From contig JAPTWR010000089.1 of assembly GCA_028065135.1 (NCBI GenBank), forward strand, positions 1 to 44,873: DNA of 44,873 bases, written 5' to 3'. The notes beneath the pieces were generated by a model. The model made no database searches. It was not told the DNA's origin and saw only the letters and a program-made list of their open reading frames with translations. Position 1 is the stretch's first letter. The number at the start of each line of letters is the position of its first letter. Below, one piece after another: positions 38,333 through 44,873 of this stretch. The position numbers were made by a program, and so were the translations under genes. The DNA comes from Acidithiobacillus sp. (lineage in GTDB: Bacteria; Pseudomonadota; Gammaproteobacteria; Acidithiobacillales; Acidithiobacillaceae).

Positions 38333-38914
38333 ATGAGACAATTACAGCGCAAAGACAAAATCATCCTGGGTGGCATCGCTCTGGCGCTCGTCGCGGGCGG
38401 CTGTGCCACGGCGGCTATTCATCAGGAACGCCTCACCCTCAACGCCTCTCCCTGTGTGCCGGTTGGCGTGTATCAGATCATCCCCATTAAAAAGCCGCTC
38501 CATGACGGCGAGTGGGTGCGGCTCTGTCCGCCGCTGGCTCCGTCGGTAAGGCAGGAAGTGCGCCATCACTGGATGGACTTGAGCGCATCGTCGGTCTGCG
38601 CGGATCATCTGGTGCCGTTCATCAAGCATGTGGTGGCCGTACCGGGGCAGACGGTGACCTTGTCGGCAAAGGGGATGACCGTGGACGGGCACCTGATACC
38701 GCGTACCGCCGTACAGTTCACAGCACCCGTGCCCAATCAGTACGTCCACCTCATACACTATCCGTTCGGCACATACCCTGTAAAGCCTGGCACGTTCTGG
38801 GAGGTTGCGACCGGCATACAGTGGGCCTTCGACAGCCGGTACTATGGGCCGATCCCGGATCGGAACATCCGCTCCGGAGCGCGGCCCATATGGACGTGGA
38901 GGGAGTCGCCATGA
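38333..38914 (+). CDS. traF: TraF-type S26 protease for pilin maturation
   Basis: A 193-residue protein with an N-terminal membrane anchor (IILGGIALALVAGGCATAAI). The S26 Ser motif is LNASPCVPVGVYQI (Ser about 39) and the catalytic Lys is in FIKHVVAVPGQTV (Lys about 98). The C-terminal YYGPIPDRNIRSGARPIW is typical of the family. In RP4, TraF cuts and cyclises the TrbC pilin. It is the first gene of the mating operon traF-trbN-traB. No Shine-Dalgarno sequence is present before the ATG, and translation may be leaderless. Its stop overlaps the next start (ATGA). Confidence 0.9.
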   Translation: MRQLQRKDKIILGGIALALVAGGCATAAIHQERLTLNASPCVPVGVYQIIPIKKPLHDGEWVRLCPPLAPSVRQEVRHHWMDLSASSVCADHLVPFIKHVVAVPGQTVTLSAKGMTVDGHLIPRTAVQFTAPVPNQYVHLIHYPFGTYPVKPGTFWEVATGIQWAFDSRYYGPIPDRNIRSGARPIWTWRESP

Positions 38915-39483
38915 TCCCGGTCGCCAGTCTTGCCGCCCAATGCGCAACCATGGTTGCCCCTTCCACGATGGCCGCGGTCGTACAACACGAATCTGGCGGA
39001 AATCCATTGGCGATGTGGGACAACACCACCGGTCGCCGGTACCTGCCCCCCACGGTTCAGCAGGCGGTGCGGATTTTGCGCCAACTGCTGGCGGCAGGTC
39101 ATCAGGTCGATGTGGGTATCGCCCAGGTGGATACCGAAAATTTCCCGCATTACGGCCTCACCGTGCGATCCGCCTTTAATGCCTGCACGAATATCCACGC
39201 AGGAGGCGAAATTCTGGAGGCAGCCTGGTTTCAGGCGAAACAGGCGGGGCTGCATGGGCAGGCGGCGCTGTTCCATGCGTTTGAGGCGTACAACAGCGGC
39301 GGAATTTACGGTGATGGCGGTTATGCGCGGGCCATTTATCAGGCCGCGGGAATCCCCACGTATGTCCATGTATTGAGGGGGTACCGCTATGGCATAGGGA
39401 CCGCTTCCCGCGACGAGCCTGTGATGGAGACGCGCTGGTCATCGGGATGGGCGCCGAAATCGAACTGGAATCCGGGAGGGTGA
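38911..39483 (+). CDS. TrbN/VirB1-like lytic transglycosylase
   Basis: A 190-residue protein with the SLT-type catalytic Glu in VVQHESGGNPLAMWDN (about Glu 27), then VDVGIAQVDTENFPHYGLTV and NIHAGGEILEAAW, and a final YNSGG motif. It opens the peptidoglycan for the mating channel. No cleavable signal peptide is obvious, though the N-terminus is hydrophobic. GGAG lies seven bases before the ATG, which overlaps the traF stop. Confidence 0.88.
   Translation: MIPVASLAAQCATMVAPSTMAAVVQHESGGNPLAMWDNTTGRRYLPPTVQQAVRILRQLLAAGHQVDVGIAQVDTENFPHYGLTVRSAFNACTNIHAGGEILEAAWFQAKQAGLHGQAALFHAFEAYNSGGIYGDGGYARAIYQAAGIPTYVHVLRGYRYGIGTASRDEPVMETRWSSGWAPKSNWNPGG
39401..39418 (+). repeat. dispersed leader-type element inside the transglycosylase gene
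   Basis: CCGCTTCCCGCGACGAGC, 67 bases before the next ATG at 39485 and in the usual orientation. Confidence 0.55.
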
Positions 39484-39484
39484 G

Positions 39485-39994
39485 ATGAGCATTACCGCAG
39501 ACAATGGGAAAAACCTGGGGAAAATGGCTTTGGATAAGGCGTGGCAGTCTTGGCGTCAGACCAGAGTGGCGCCGGAGATCGTCATCTCGGACGGTGGACC
39601 TCTAGCCGCCGCAAAATTTGGCCGGCTGCTGATCCGGCGGGACGTTCTGGACGCTGGCAATGTGACGCTCATCGACTGGCTGGTGGCGCACAATGCCGCT
39701 TTTCTGGTCAACCGCTGGGTCCGCTTGCAGCGACTCTGGGCCATGTTGTCCCTCGTCATGGGTATTCTGGATGTGGCGATCTGGCACCAGTGCGGCCCTG
39801 CGGCATCCATGCTGTTTCTGGCCTCTGTGATGGCATGGATGAGCCTCTCGACCGCCGATCAGTATGCCGTGAAAGCGCTCAACGCCCGGCAGTCCATCGC
39901 GGGTTTGAAAGCTGAACGGGCCTTTGCGCATAAAAAGGAAAGCTGGCTGGACACCAGGCGCATACGGTTGATGCGCGGCGAATCTTTTTTCTAA
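39485..39994 (+). CDS. membrane protein of the mating operon
   Basis: A 169-residue protein with two closely spaced membrane helices (LWAMLSLVMGILDVAIW and ASMLFLASVMAWMSLS, about residues 78-120) between cytoplasmic domains; the C-terminus is basic. GGGAGGG precedes the ATG, one base after the previous stop. Position between a TrbN-like and a TraB-like gene suggests a mating-channel accessory; no family recognised. Confidence 0.65.
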   Translation: MSITADNGKNLGKMALDKAWQSWRQTRVAPEIVISDGGPLAAAKFGRLLIRRDVLDAGNVTLIDWLVAHNAAFLVNRWVRLQRLWAMLSLVMGILDVAIWHQCGPAASMLFLASVMAWMSLSTADQYAVKALNARQSIAGLKAERAFAHKKESWLDTRRIRLMRGESFF

Positions 39995-40011
39995 CGGGAG
40001 GACAGTCGGCA

Positions 40012-40296
40012 ATGAACGCATTCACAAAAGGGCTCGGCATATTCTGGCGGACGGAATTGCGTTTGGTTGTGCTACCTCTGGCGACGATCATCAGCGCGGC
40101 AGTTATGGCCGTTGCGTTCATATTATCCATCGCTGGCCTGGCGTGGGGGTTCTGGCTGTTTCATGCCCCGGTTCACACATCATGGAGCACCGTATGGGTT
40201 TATCGTGGATCGGCGATGTTGTGGCTGATATTCATCGGATATGTGCTGGTTAGGCACATTACGCGGCTCGGCAGGGAAGCGGATAATGCTCAATAA
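40012..40296 (+). CDS. small inner-membrane protein
   Basis: A 94-residue protein with two membrane helices (VVLPLATIISAAVMAVAFIL and GSAMLWLIFIGYVLVRHI) and a short periplasmic loop. GGGAGG stands ten bases before the ATG. Its 3' end overlaps traB by 11 bases. Not recognised; probable mating operon membrane component. Confidence 0.65.
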   Translation: MNAFTKGLGIFWRTELRLVVLPLATIISAAVMAVAFILSIAGLAWGFWLFHAPVHTSWSTVWVYRGSAMLWLIFIGYVLVRHITRLGREADNAQ

Positions 40297-41503
40297 GCAG
40301 CATCCGCTTTTCCTTTGGTTCGTATGCCTCTACTGCGCCCTGGCTGGCCTGGCGTGGGGTCACCTGCCCGGAATATGGGCCACGGCACCCACTCTACTCC
40401 TGCCTGTACTGATTCCTCAACTTCCACGGGCTTCCAGGCGATTCATTGCCGCGCTAATATATTTTCTGGTGGGCAGTTTCAGTATCGTGCATGGTTCCGC
40501 CGAGTTTTTTGGCGCGGGAGCAGGGAACGGCTCTGGTCCTGCAGACGGCATAGGTCTTGCTGACGGCTTGGGTCTTGCAGACGGCATGGGCTGGTCCTTC
40601 TGGATCGTTTCCAGCGTACTTTTGGCCGCACCCTGGCTGATGGCCCGTGGGCCAAAGCTGGGTGTACTGGCGGTCCTCATCGATGCCCTGCCGCCTCTGG
40701 GCCTCATCGGCTGGCTATCCCCGCTTGCCGGGGCCGGAGTGCTGTTTCCAGATATGGGCATCATGGGCGTGATTTTATTGCTGATCGCCTGGGGCTCATG
40801 GCCCGTCAAAACATGGGGAAACTGGATAACCGGTGGAGCCATCCTCGTTGCGTTGGCGGCTAACGCTATAGCATTATTCCCTCCTGCATCCTCACCAAAC
40901 GGCTGGATCGGCCTGCGGACGCACACCGGCGAACTGGTGACCCCGTTGCAAGGGGTCGTCAGCGCCATGCAAGCGGGTCAGAGGGCGTTAGCGCATCCCA
41001 AAGCCGCTGCCGTGGTGTTCCCTGAAACCATTGCGGGGCACTGGCTCCCCGGTACGCAAGCGGCGCTGTTCAATGAATACCAGAAACGCCGGAACAAGTC
41101 GCAAATATGGCTGGTTGGAGCCGTGACGTTCGGAAAAACGCACCGTTGGGATAGCGTGGTTGAGTATGCGCCTGGTGTCAGCAAGTCCGGCCGGATAGTA
41201 GCCAGAACGGCACTCCCGGTCCCCGTATCCATGTGGGCGCCGTGGGCCAAGGACCGTTATGGCGCAACGTGGTATGAGCCCGTCCAGAAGATTGCCGGGC
41301 AACGTGTGTTCACGGCCATCTGCTACGACCAGGCGTTGCCCTGGGTCTGGCTGGAAGCGGTCTGGCAGCATCCTGATGTGATCGTGGCCACCTCCAATGT
41401 CTGGTGGGCATCGAAAACCGATATACCGGCCATTGAAGATGAGAACACGGCCGCTTGGGCGCGATTGATGGGGAGTGGGGTGGTGATGGCGAGGAATGAG
41501 TAA
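40286..41503 (+). CDS. traB: TraB-like CN-hydrolase/N-acyltransferase-type membrane protein
   Basis: A 405-residue protein: a run of hydrophobic helices over the first 220 residues, then a nitrilase-fold domain with the catalytic Glu in AVVFPETIAGHW (about residue 250), a Lys in the WLVGAVTFGKTHRW region and the Cys in FTAICYDQALPW (about residue 350). The layout is that of apolipoprotein N-acyltransferase (Lnt) and of TraB of P-type plasmids. It ends NTAAWARLMGSGVVMARNE, close to the family end. ATG at 40286 follows AGGGAAG; the start at 40241 is less likely. It may modify envelope lipoproteins used in mating. Confidence 0.8.
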   Translation: MLNKQHPLFLWFVCLYCALAGLAWGHLPGIWATAPTLLLPVLIPQLPRASRRFIAALIYFLVGSFSIVHGSAEFFGAGAGNGSGPADGIGLADGLGLADGMGWSFWIVSSVLLAAPWLMARGPKLGVLAVLIDALPPLGLIGWLSPLAGAGVLFPDMGIMGVILLLIAWGSWPVKTWGNWITGGAILVALAANAIALFPPASSPNGWIGLRTHTGELVTPLQGVVSAMQAGQRALAHPKAAAVVFPETIAGHWLPGTQAALFNEYQKRRNKSQIWLVGAVTFGKTHRWDSVVEYAPGVSKSGRIVARTALPVPVSMWAPWAKDRYGATWYEPVQKIAGQRVFTAICYDQALPWVWLEAVWQHPDVIVATSNVWWASKTDIPAIEDENTAAWARLMGSGVVMARNE

Positions 41504-41520
41504 AATCTGGAATTGTCACG

Positions 41521-42315
41521 TCAGGGCGCTGCCCCAAGATTTGATGCGAAGTAATATACTCGTGAAATTCTTTTGGCTATGGAATTCATAGATTGAATCT
41601 GGGCGGGCGCTAAACTGCGCCGACATGGGAAAACAGCCGGAGTAATGAACGCGATTTCCGGCATTATGGGAATCACTGCATAGTGTTGCAGCACACCGTT
41701 CATGTTACTCGAAAACCGATCTGGCACGACAAACTCCATGCCTGAAGGTGCGCGTGCTATTACCCATTCCAGCCCCGGATTTTCCAAAAGGAATCTGTCC
41801 ATCCCTATAAAGACGGACAATCCATTCATTTGCCTTCCATCAATGATTGCGACATCGCCGACCTGGCAGATGGTGTGTCCTCCCTGGGACTCTATATACT
41901 CGATCTCATCCTGGTATTTGCTCTTGTCCCACCCAGTTACACCATGAATAACGACGGACACTTGTGGGTTATCCAAAACTTCCTGCCTGCTGAGCAGAAG
42001 CCCGTAGAAGGCCGATACTATTTCGCAATCATCTCTGTTGAGGGAATCACGCTCGCCATCAAGACAAGAAACGGTGAGTTTCTGGAACTCTGTTTCAACA
42101 CCACACGATCTGCGCTCTGTAGCATGGTCCCAGATACGATTCCCTGTGAAAATAGCATTCCTTTGGTTAACCCTGATCTTCTTACCCTGCGTGATCAACC
42201 ATACGTCAACTGCGCCGTTAACACAGAATCGTTCGATGCTCTTCGCAGGGAATATGTGCTGGTTTTTGGTAATCTGGTGCGGATTGCCCGGTTGCAGGTC
42301 AACAGATTTGGCCAT
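41521..42315 (-). CDS. DUF4238-like protein
   Basis: A 264-residue protein starting MAKSVDLQPGNPHQITKNQH. The opening KNQHIFPAKSIERFCVNG echoes the DUF4238 start KxQHxxPxxxL..F, in proteins often found in defence neighbourhoods. Other visible parts are a helical middle (DDCEIVSAFYGLLLSRQEVL) and a C-terminal ALNSIAKRIS-like segment. It follows the Type ISP gene on the same strand, with a small broken frame between them, and may belong to the same defence unit. Confidence 0.55.
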   Translation of the reverse strand: MAKSVDLQPGNPHQITKNQHIFPAKSIERFCVNGAVDVWLITQGKKIRVNQRNAIFTGNRIWDHATERRSCGVETEFQKLTVSCLDGERDSLNRDDCEIVSAFYGLLLSRQEVLDNPQVSVVIHGVTGWDKSKYQDEIEYIESQGGHTICQVGDVAIIDGRQMNGLSVFIGMDRFLLENPGLEWVIARAPSGMEFVVPDRFSSNMNGVLQHYAVIPIMPEIAFITPAVFPCRRSLAPAQIQSMNSIAKRISRVYYFASNLGAAP

Positions 42316-42333
42316 AGGATCGCCCCACTAGAT

Positions 42334-42472
42334 TTATGCCCAGCGACGGATGATCCGCGCAGTATCTTCATCGGCGTAATACCACATCTCGATCTGATTG
42401 CCAGAACCACATCTCGATCTGATTGCCAGATTGCCATCTGGATCCAGAAAATATACGGGTGTCAGCGTTCAC
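42334..42472 (-). pseudogene. small gene broken by a 25-bp tandem duplication
   Basis: A GTG overlapping the Type ISP stop (GTGA) opens a frame MNADTRIFSGSRWQSGNQIE. The tandem 25-bp repeat at 42381-42430 shifts it, and it now ends at a TGA at 42368 (34 residues). Removing one repeat unit restores a 37-residue frame that ends EMWYYADEDTARIIRRWA. So an ancestral small gene coupled to the Type ISP gene was frameshifted recently. Confidence 0.55.
42381..42430 (+). repeat. 25-bp tandem duplication, two perfect units
   Basis: Each unit begins ACCACATCTCGATCTGATTG and ends CCAGA; units lie at 42381-42405 and 42406-42430. Confidence 0.9.
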
Positions 42473-44873
42473 TGTATCGCCACCCCATCCAGTCCTTTCA
42501 CAATACGCACAGTCTCCATGCTAACCCTAACGACCCGCCTGATCAGATCCACAATGTACCTGGGCTCACCGTGCTCCTCTGCCCACTTGTTCGGGTTATT
42601 CACGATGCCGCTGGCCTTGTCCGTCGTGACTTCATAACGGTCCATGATCCACTCGATAGCCGGTCTGCCATTCACCACATACTCATAGGCTTCCAGCGGG
42701 ATTCCAGTCAGAGATAGATAGTCGTTATATCGGATAACCGACTTGTCTGCCTTGCCGTGCTCATTTTTCCCAAAGCGCATCTTCACCACCCGGCAATCTT
42801 CAATGGTGCCGTGAATTACTTCATTGAGCGGCCACGGCTCAACCGTCTCATAGTTCAGGTGCCAACTGCCCAACTCGCGGCCACCCTTACTAAATGACCA
42901 GAAATCAGGTGAATAAGGGATACGTGGCAACATCTTGTTAAGATCGTTGGCAAAGCGTGTGCGGTATTCCGGGGAGTGAAGGATGCCGTAGATATACCAG
43001 AAGATATCCTCTTTGTTGATGCTGGTGTCTTTGTATTGATCGCGGAAAGCCTTGAGGGACCAGTCTGTGATGGCGTCATGACGAATGTAACCATCCTGAT
43101 CGGCTTTGGGCGTGTCATCCAAAAGATTTGCTTGCTTGACCTCACCGGGTTTGGTATCGCTGACTTTTTCGTACCAGTAGAGGGGAAAGCATTGACCGGT
43201 ATCGTGAAGGTGTAAATTTGGAATGCAATCAGTGGCCAACGCGGAAAAAGGTCGCCTAGCTCCTATCCCTGTTGAAGAAATAACTATATTTTTGTGGCTT
43301 GCTGTAGGAAATAATTTAGGTATTTGATAGACCATCTCATTAAATTTCCGATTAAAATAAATACATTCCTTTGTAAATGGCCTATACAGACTTATGGCCA
43401 TTGCTTCAGGAATAAACCCATACACTTTCCCCCGTGCCGCGTCAGACTTTAAGCTCCTAGTCCAGTTTATATACTTAGGATTGCTATCAATAACATCTTC
43501 CACGTCCGGCTTATTATCTTTACTCAGCCCTTGGCTGGCTTTCTGGTACAGAACGGCTTCCTGATTATAGTATTTAATCATTCGACGCATATTGTACTCC
43601 AGATCATTTTTGGAAAAGTTATACGCCCAAGCATCACGATTGGTCACAACGCCTAATGAGTAAATAGAGAATATATTTTCGTCCTGTCCTTTTTCTTTGC
43701 TTCCCAAAGAGACAAAATAATCAAACTCTTCATTCCGCTGTTCAGCCCAGTCCCCCGAATCGTTTGTTTCTATTTTTGTGAACTTCAAGCCACTTATGTC
43801 ACTAAATTTACTAAGAAGCCCAAGCTTGTTTTCACGAGTTAGATAATCACCAATATCGTGGTATAACAATTCGCATGGCTTATCATCTTTCTCTAGCTTT
43901 ATAAACATGATAATAGCCGTCCCAGTTACGATGTCAAATATTCCTTGTCCTTCCCTTTTTGCATCTTCACCTATCCGTCCCTTAATAAATCCGCGAAGAT
44001 TAAGAACGTATGCATACTTAAACTCTTTTTCTATCGACTTCCTCAGGCCGCTTCCATTATTACTGTTTATAAACCGTCCGTTGGTAATAAAAGTCACAAC
44101 TCCACTGTTGCCTATTCGGTCTGTAGCCCACCGCAATGCGCGAATTTCAGAAGCATATAAATTTCTAACCAATTTAGACCTTGACACAGCAGCGTAGGTT
44201 TCCTTAATTCGCCTATCCAGTCGTGGATAGAAATTATTTTTATTATTATCATTTTCGCTTGTTTGACCAATAGAATACGGTGGATTTCCAAAAATTACCC
44301 GTATTTCCTGCTGCCTTTCGTGCTCCACCCGTTCATTGTTCTCCGGAAGAATAATATCGTCTATACCATCCCGAACCTCATCCATCTGAAACGTGTCTGT
44401 CAGCACGATACCTGGGAACGGCTCATATTTTCCGGTAATCGCGTGATAGGTGCTCTCGATATTCAGCGCCGCGATGTAATACGCCAGCAAAACAATTTCG
44501 TTGGCATACATCTCTTCCTTGTATTTTCTTTCCAGGTCTTCCGGAGCAATCAATCCACTCTGCAGTAATCGTGTCATGAAGGTACCGGTGCCGGTGAACG
44601 GGTCCAGCACGCGCACGCCGGGTGCGGATATACTGGTCCCAAAGTGTTTTTTCAGTGCATAATCGGCACTGTGCAGAATGAAGTCCACCACCTCAACCGG
44701 CGTATAGACAATCCCCAGTCGTGCCGCCATGCGGGGGAATGCCGTTTGGAAAAACGTGTCATACAGGTTGCGAATCAGATCCTGGCGCGATTTTTCACTT
44801 TTGGCGACGGATACTCGGTCACGGATGCTCTGATAGAACTTGTCCAACCCCTCCGTTTCACTATCCAGCGCAT
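42469..44873 (-). CDS. Type ISP restriction-modification enzyme, C-terminal part
   Basis: The frame is open to the right edge; the codons there (ALDSETEGLDKFYQSIRD) show the gene continues. Seen here are the Type ISP methyltransferase and specificity parts: motif I VLDPFTGTGTFMTRLL, motif IV VIFGNPPYSIGQTSEN, a long middle and a C-terminal target-recognition region ending GLDGVAIQ. The TPVEVVDFIL segment before motif I is typical. In LlaGI/LlaBIII-type enzymes the N-terminal part holds an Mrr-like nuclease and an SF2 helicase, which would lie outside the window. The middle (43300-44300) is clearly AT-richer than the rest, a sign of transfer. A single-chain defence system against phage and competing plasmids. 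Confidence 0.85.
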   Translation of the reverse strand, partial: ALDSETEGLDKFYQSIRDRVSVAKSEKSRQDLIRNLYDTFFQTAFPRMAARLGIVYTPVEVVDFILHSADYALKKHFGTSISAPGVRVLDPFTGTGTFMTRLLQSGLIAPEDLERKYKEEMYANEIVLLAYYIAALNIESTYHAITGKYEPFPGIVLTDTFQMDEVRDGIDDIILPENNERVEHERQQEIRVIFGNPPYSIGQTSENDNNKNNFYPRLDRRIKETYAAVSRSKLVRNLYASEIRALRWATDRIGNSGVVTFITNGRFINSNNGSGLRKSIEKEFKYAYVLNLRGFIKGRIGEDAKREGQGIFDIVTGTAIIMFIKLEKDDKPCELLYHDIGDYLTRENKLGLLSKFSDISGLKFTKIETNDSGDWAEQRNEEFDYFVSLGSKEKGQDENIFSIYSLGVVTNRDAWAYNFSKNDLEYNMRRMIKYYNQEAVLYQKASQGLSKDNKPDVEDVIDSNPKYINWTRSLKSDAARGKVYGFIPEAMAISLYRPFTKECIYFNRKFNEMVYQIPKLFPTASHKNIVISSTGIGARRPFSALATDCIPNLHLHDTGQCFPLYWYEKVSDTKPGEVKQANLLDDTPKADQDGYIRHDAITDWSLKAFRDQYKDTSINKEDIFWYIYGILHSPEYRTRFANDLNKMLPRIPYSPDFWSFSKGGRELGSWHLNYETVEPWPLNEVIHGTIEDCRVVKMRFGKNEHGKADKSVIRYNDYLSLTGIPLEAYEYVVNGRPAIEWIMDRYEVTTDKASGIVNNPNKWAEEHGEPRYIVDLIRRVVRVSMETVRIVKGLDGVAIQ

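Noticed and set aside
41830..42717. 295-codon plus-strand open frame across the Type ISP end
   Set aside because: It is antisense to the DUF4238-like and Type ISP genes, which have recognisable motifs, and has no ribosome-binding site or family resemblance.

Overview
The window reads as part of a self-transmissible plasmid or integrative conjugative element of a proteobacterium, at roughly 57% GC by eye. Evidence for conjugation is a TrbB/VirB11-type ATPase, a TraF-type S26 protease, a TrbN-like transglycosylase, a TraB-like CN-hydrolase protein and an HUH relaxase with a DUF3363-like C-terminal part. The mating genes resemble the P-type (IncP/RP4) system. The host cannot be fixed from sequence alone. 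My impression is an Acidithiobacillus-like or betaproteobacterial host, with low confidence. No integrase, tRNA gene or CRISPR array was seen.

Left block (1-14600, almost all minus strand): trbB and small mating-type genes, topoisomerase III, a large divergent sigma-70-like factor, a family A DNA polymerase with intact proofreading motifs, a HigBA-type toxin-antitoxin pair (plus strand) and a primase-helicase. The block ends in a 440-bp AT-rich, gene-free stretch with about twelve TGTCCCA-type repeats, which looks like a replication origin. The element therefore carries much of its own replication machinery and possibly its own sigma factor.

Middle block (14600-26500, mostly plus strand): an AntA-domain gene and the 5' end of an outer-membrane protein gene caught in a perfect 1181-bp tandem duplication; a run of small, mostly secreted unknown proteins; umuDC; a PrlF/YhaV toxin-antitoxin pair; and a stand-alone PAPS-reductase-like (IbrA/DndC-like) protein.

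Right block (26500-41500): a tiny lipoprotein, the relaxase, a broken HARP/SNF2 helicase gene, small genes, then a four-gene cluster. That cluster is a LPD7-like protein, an 807-aa ArdC-type zincin protein, a HEAT-repeat protein and a further HEAT-like protein. The last three are joined by ATGA overlaps and share a C-terminal domain of about 80 residues. I consider this the best candidate for a little-described system: polyvalent proteins probably delivered with, or protecting, incoming DNA. A TumE/TumA-type toxin-antitoxin pair and the traF-trbN-traB mating operon follow. The window ends inside a Type ISP restriction-modification gene with lower GC.

Two dispersed signals tie the element together. 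First, twelve copies of GGTGCTATA (one written GGCGCTATA), an extended -10-like box, sit upstream of the main transcription units on both strands. Second, an approximately 20-bp element (CCGCTTCCCGC-N3-TGCGCAT and relatives, about 17 copies) lies mostly in 5' leaders, in one orientation relative to the downstream gene, 30-70 bases before the start codon. A palindromic version occurs inside coding regions. Both look like parts of a global regulatory circuit of the element.
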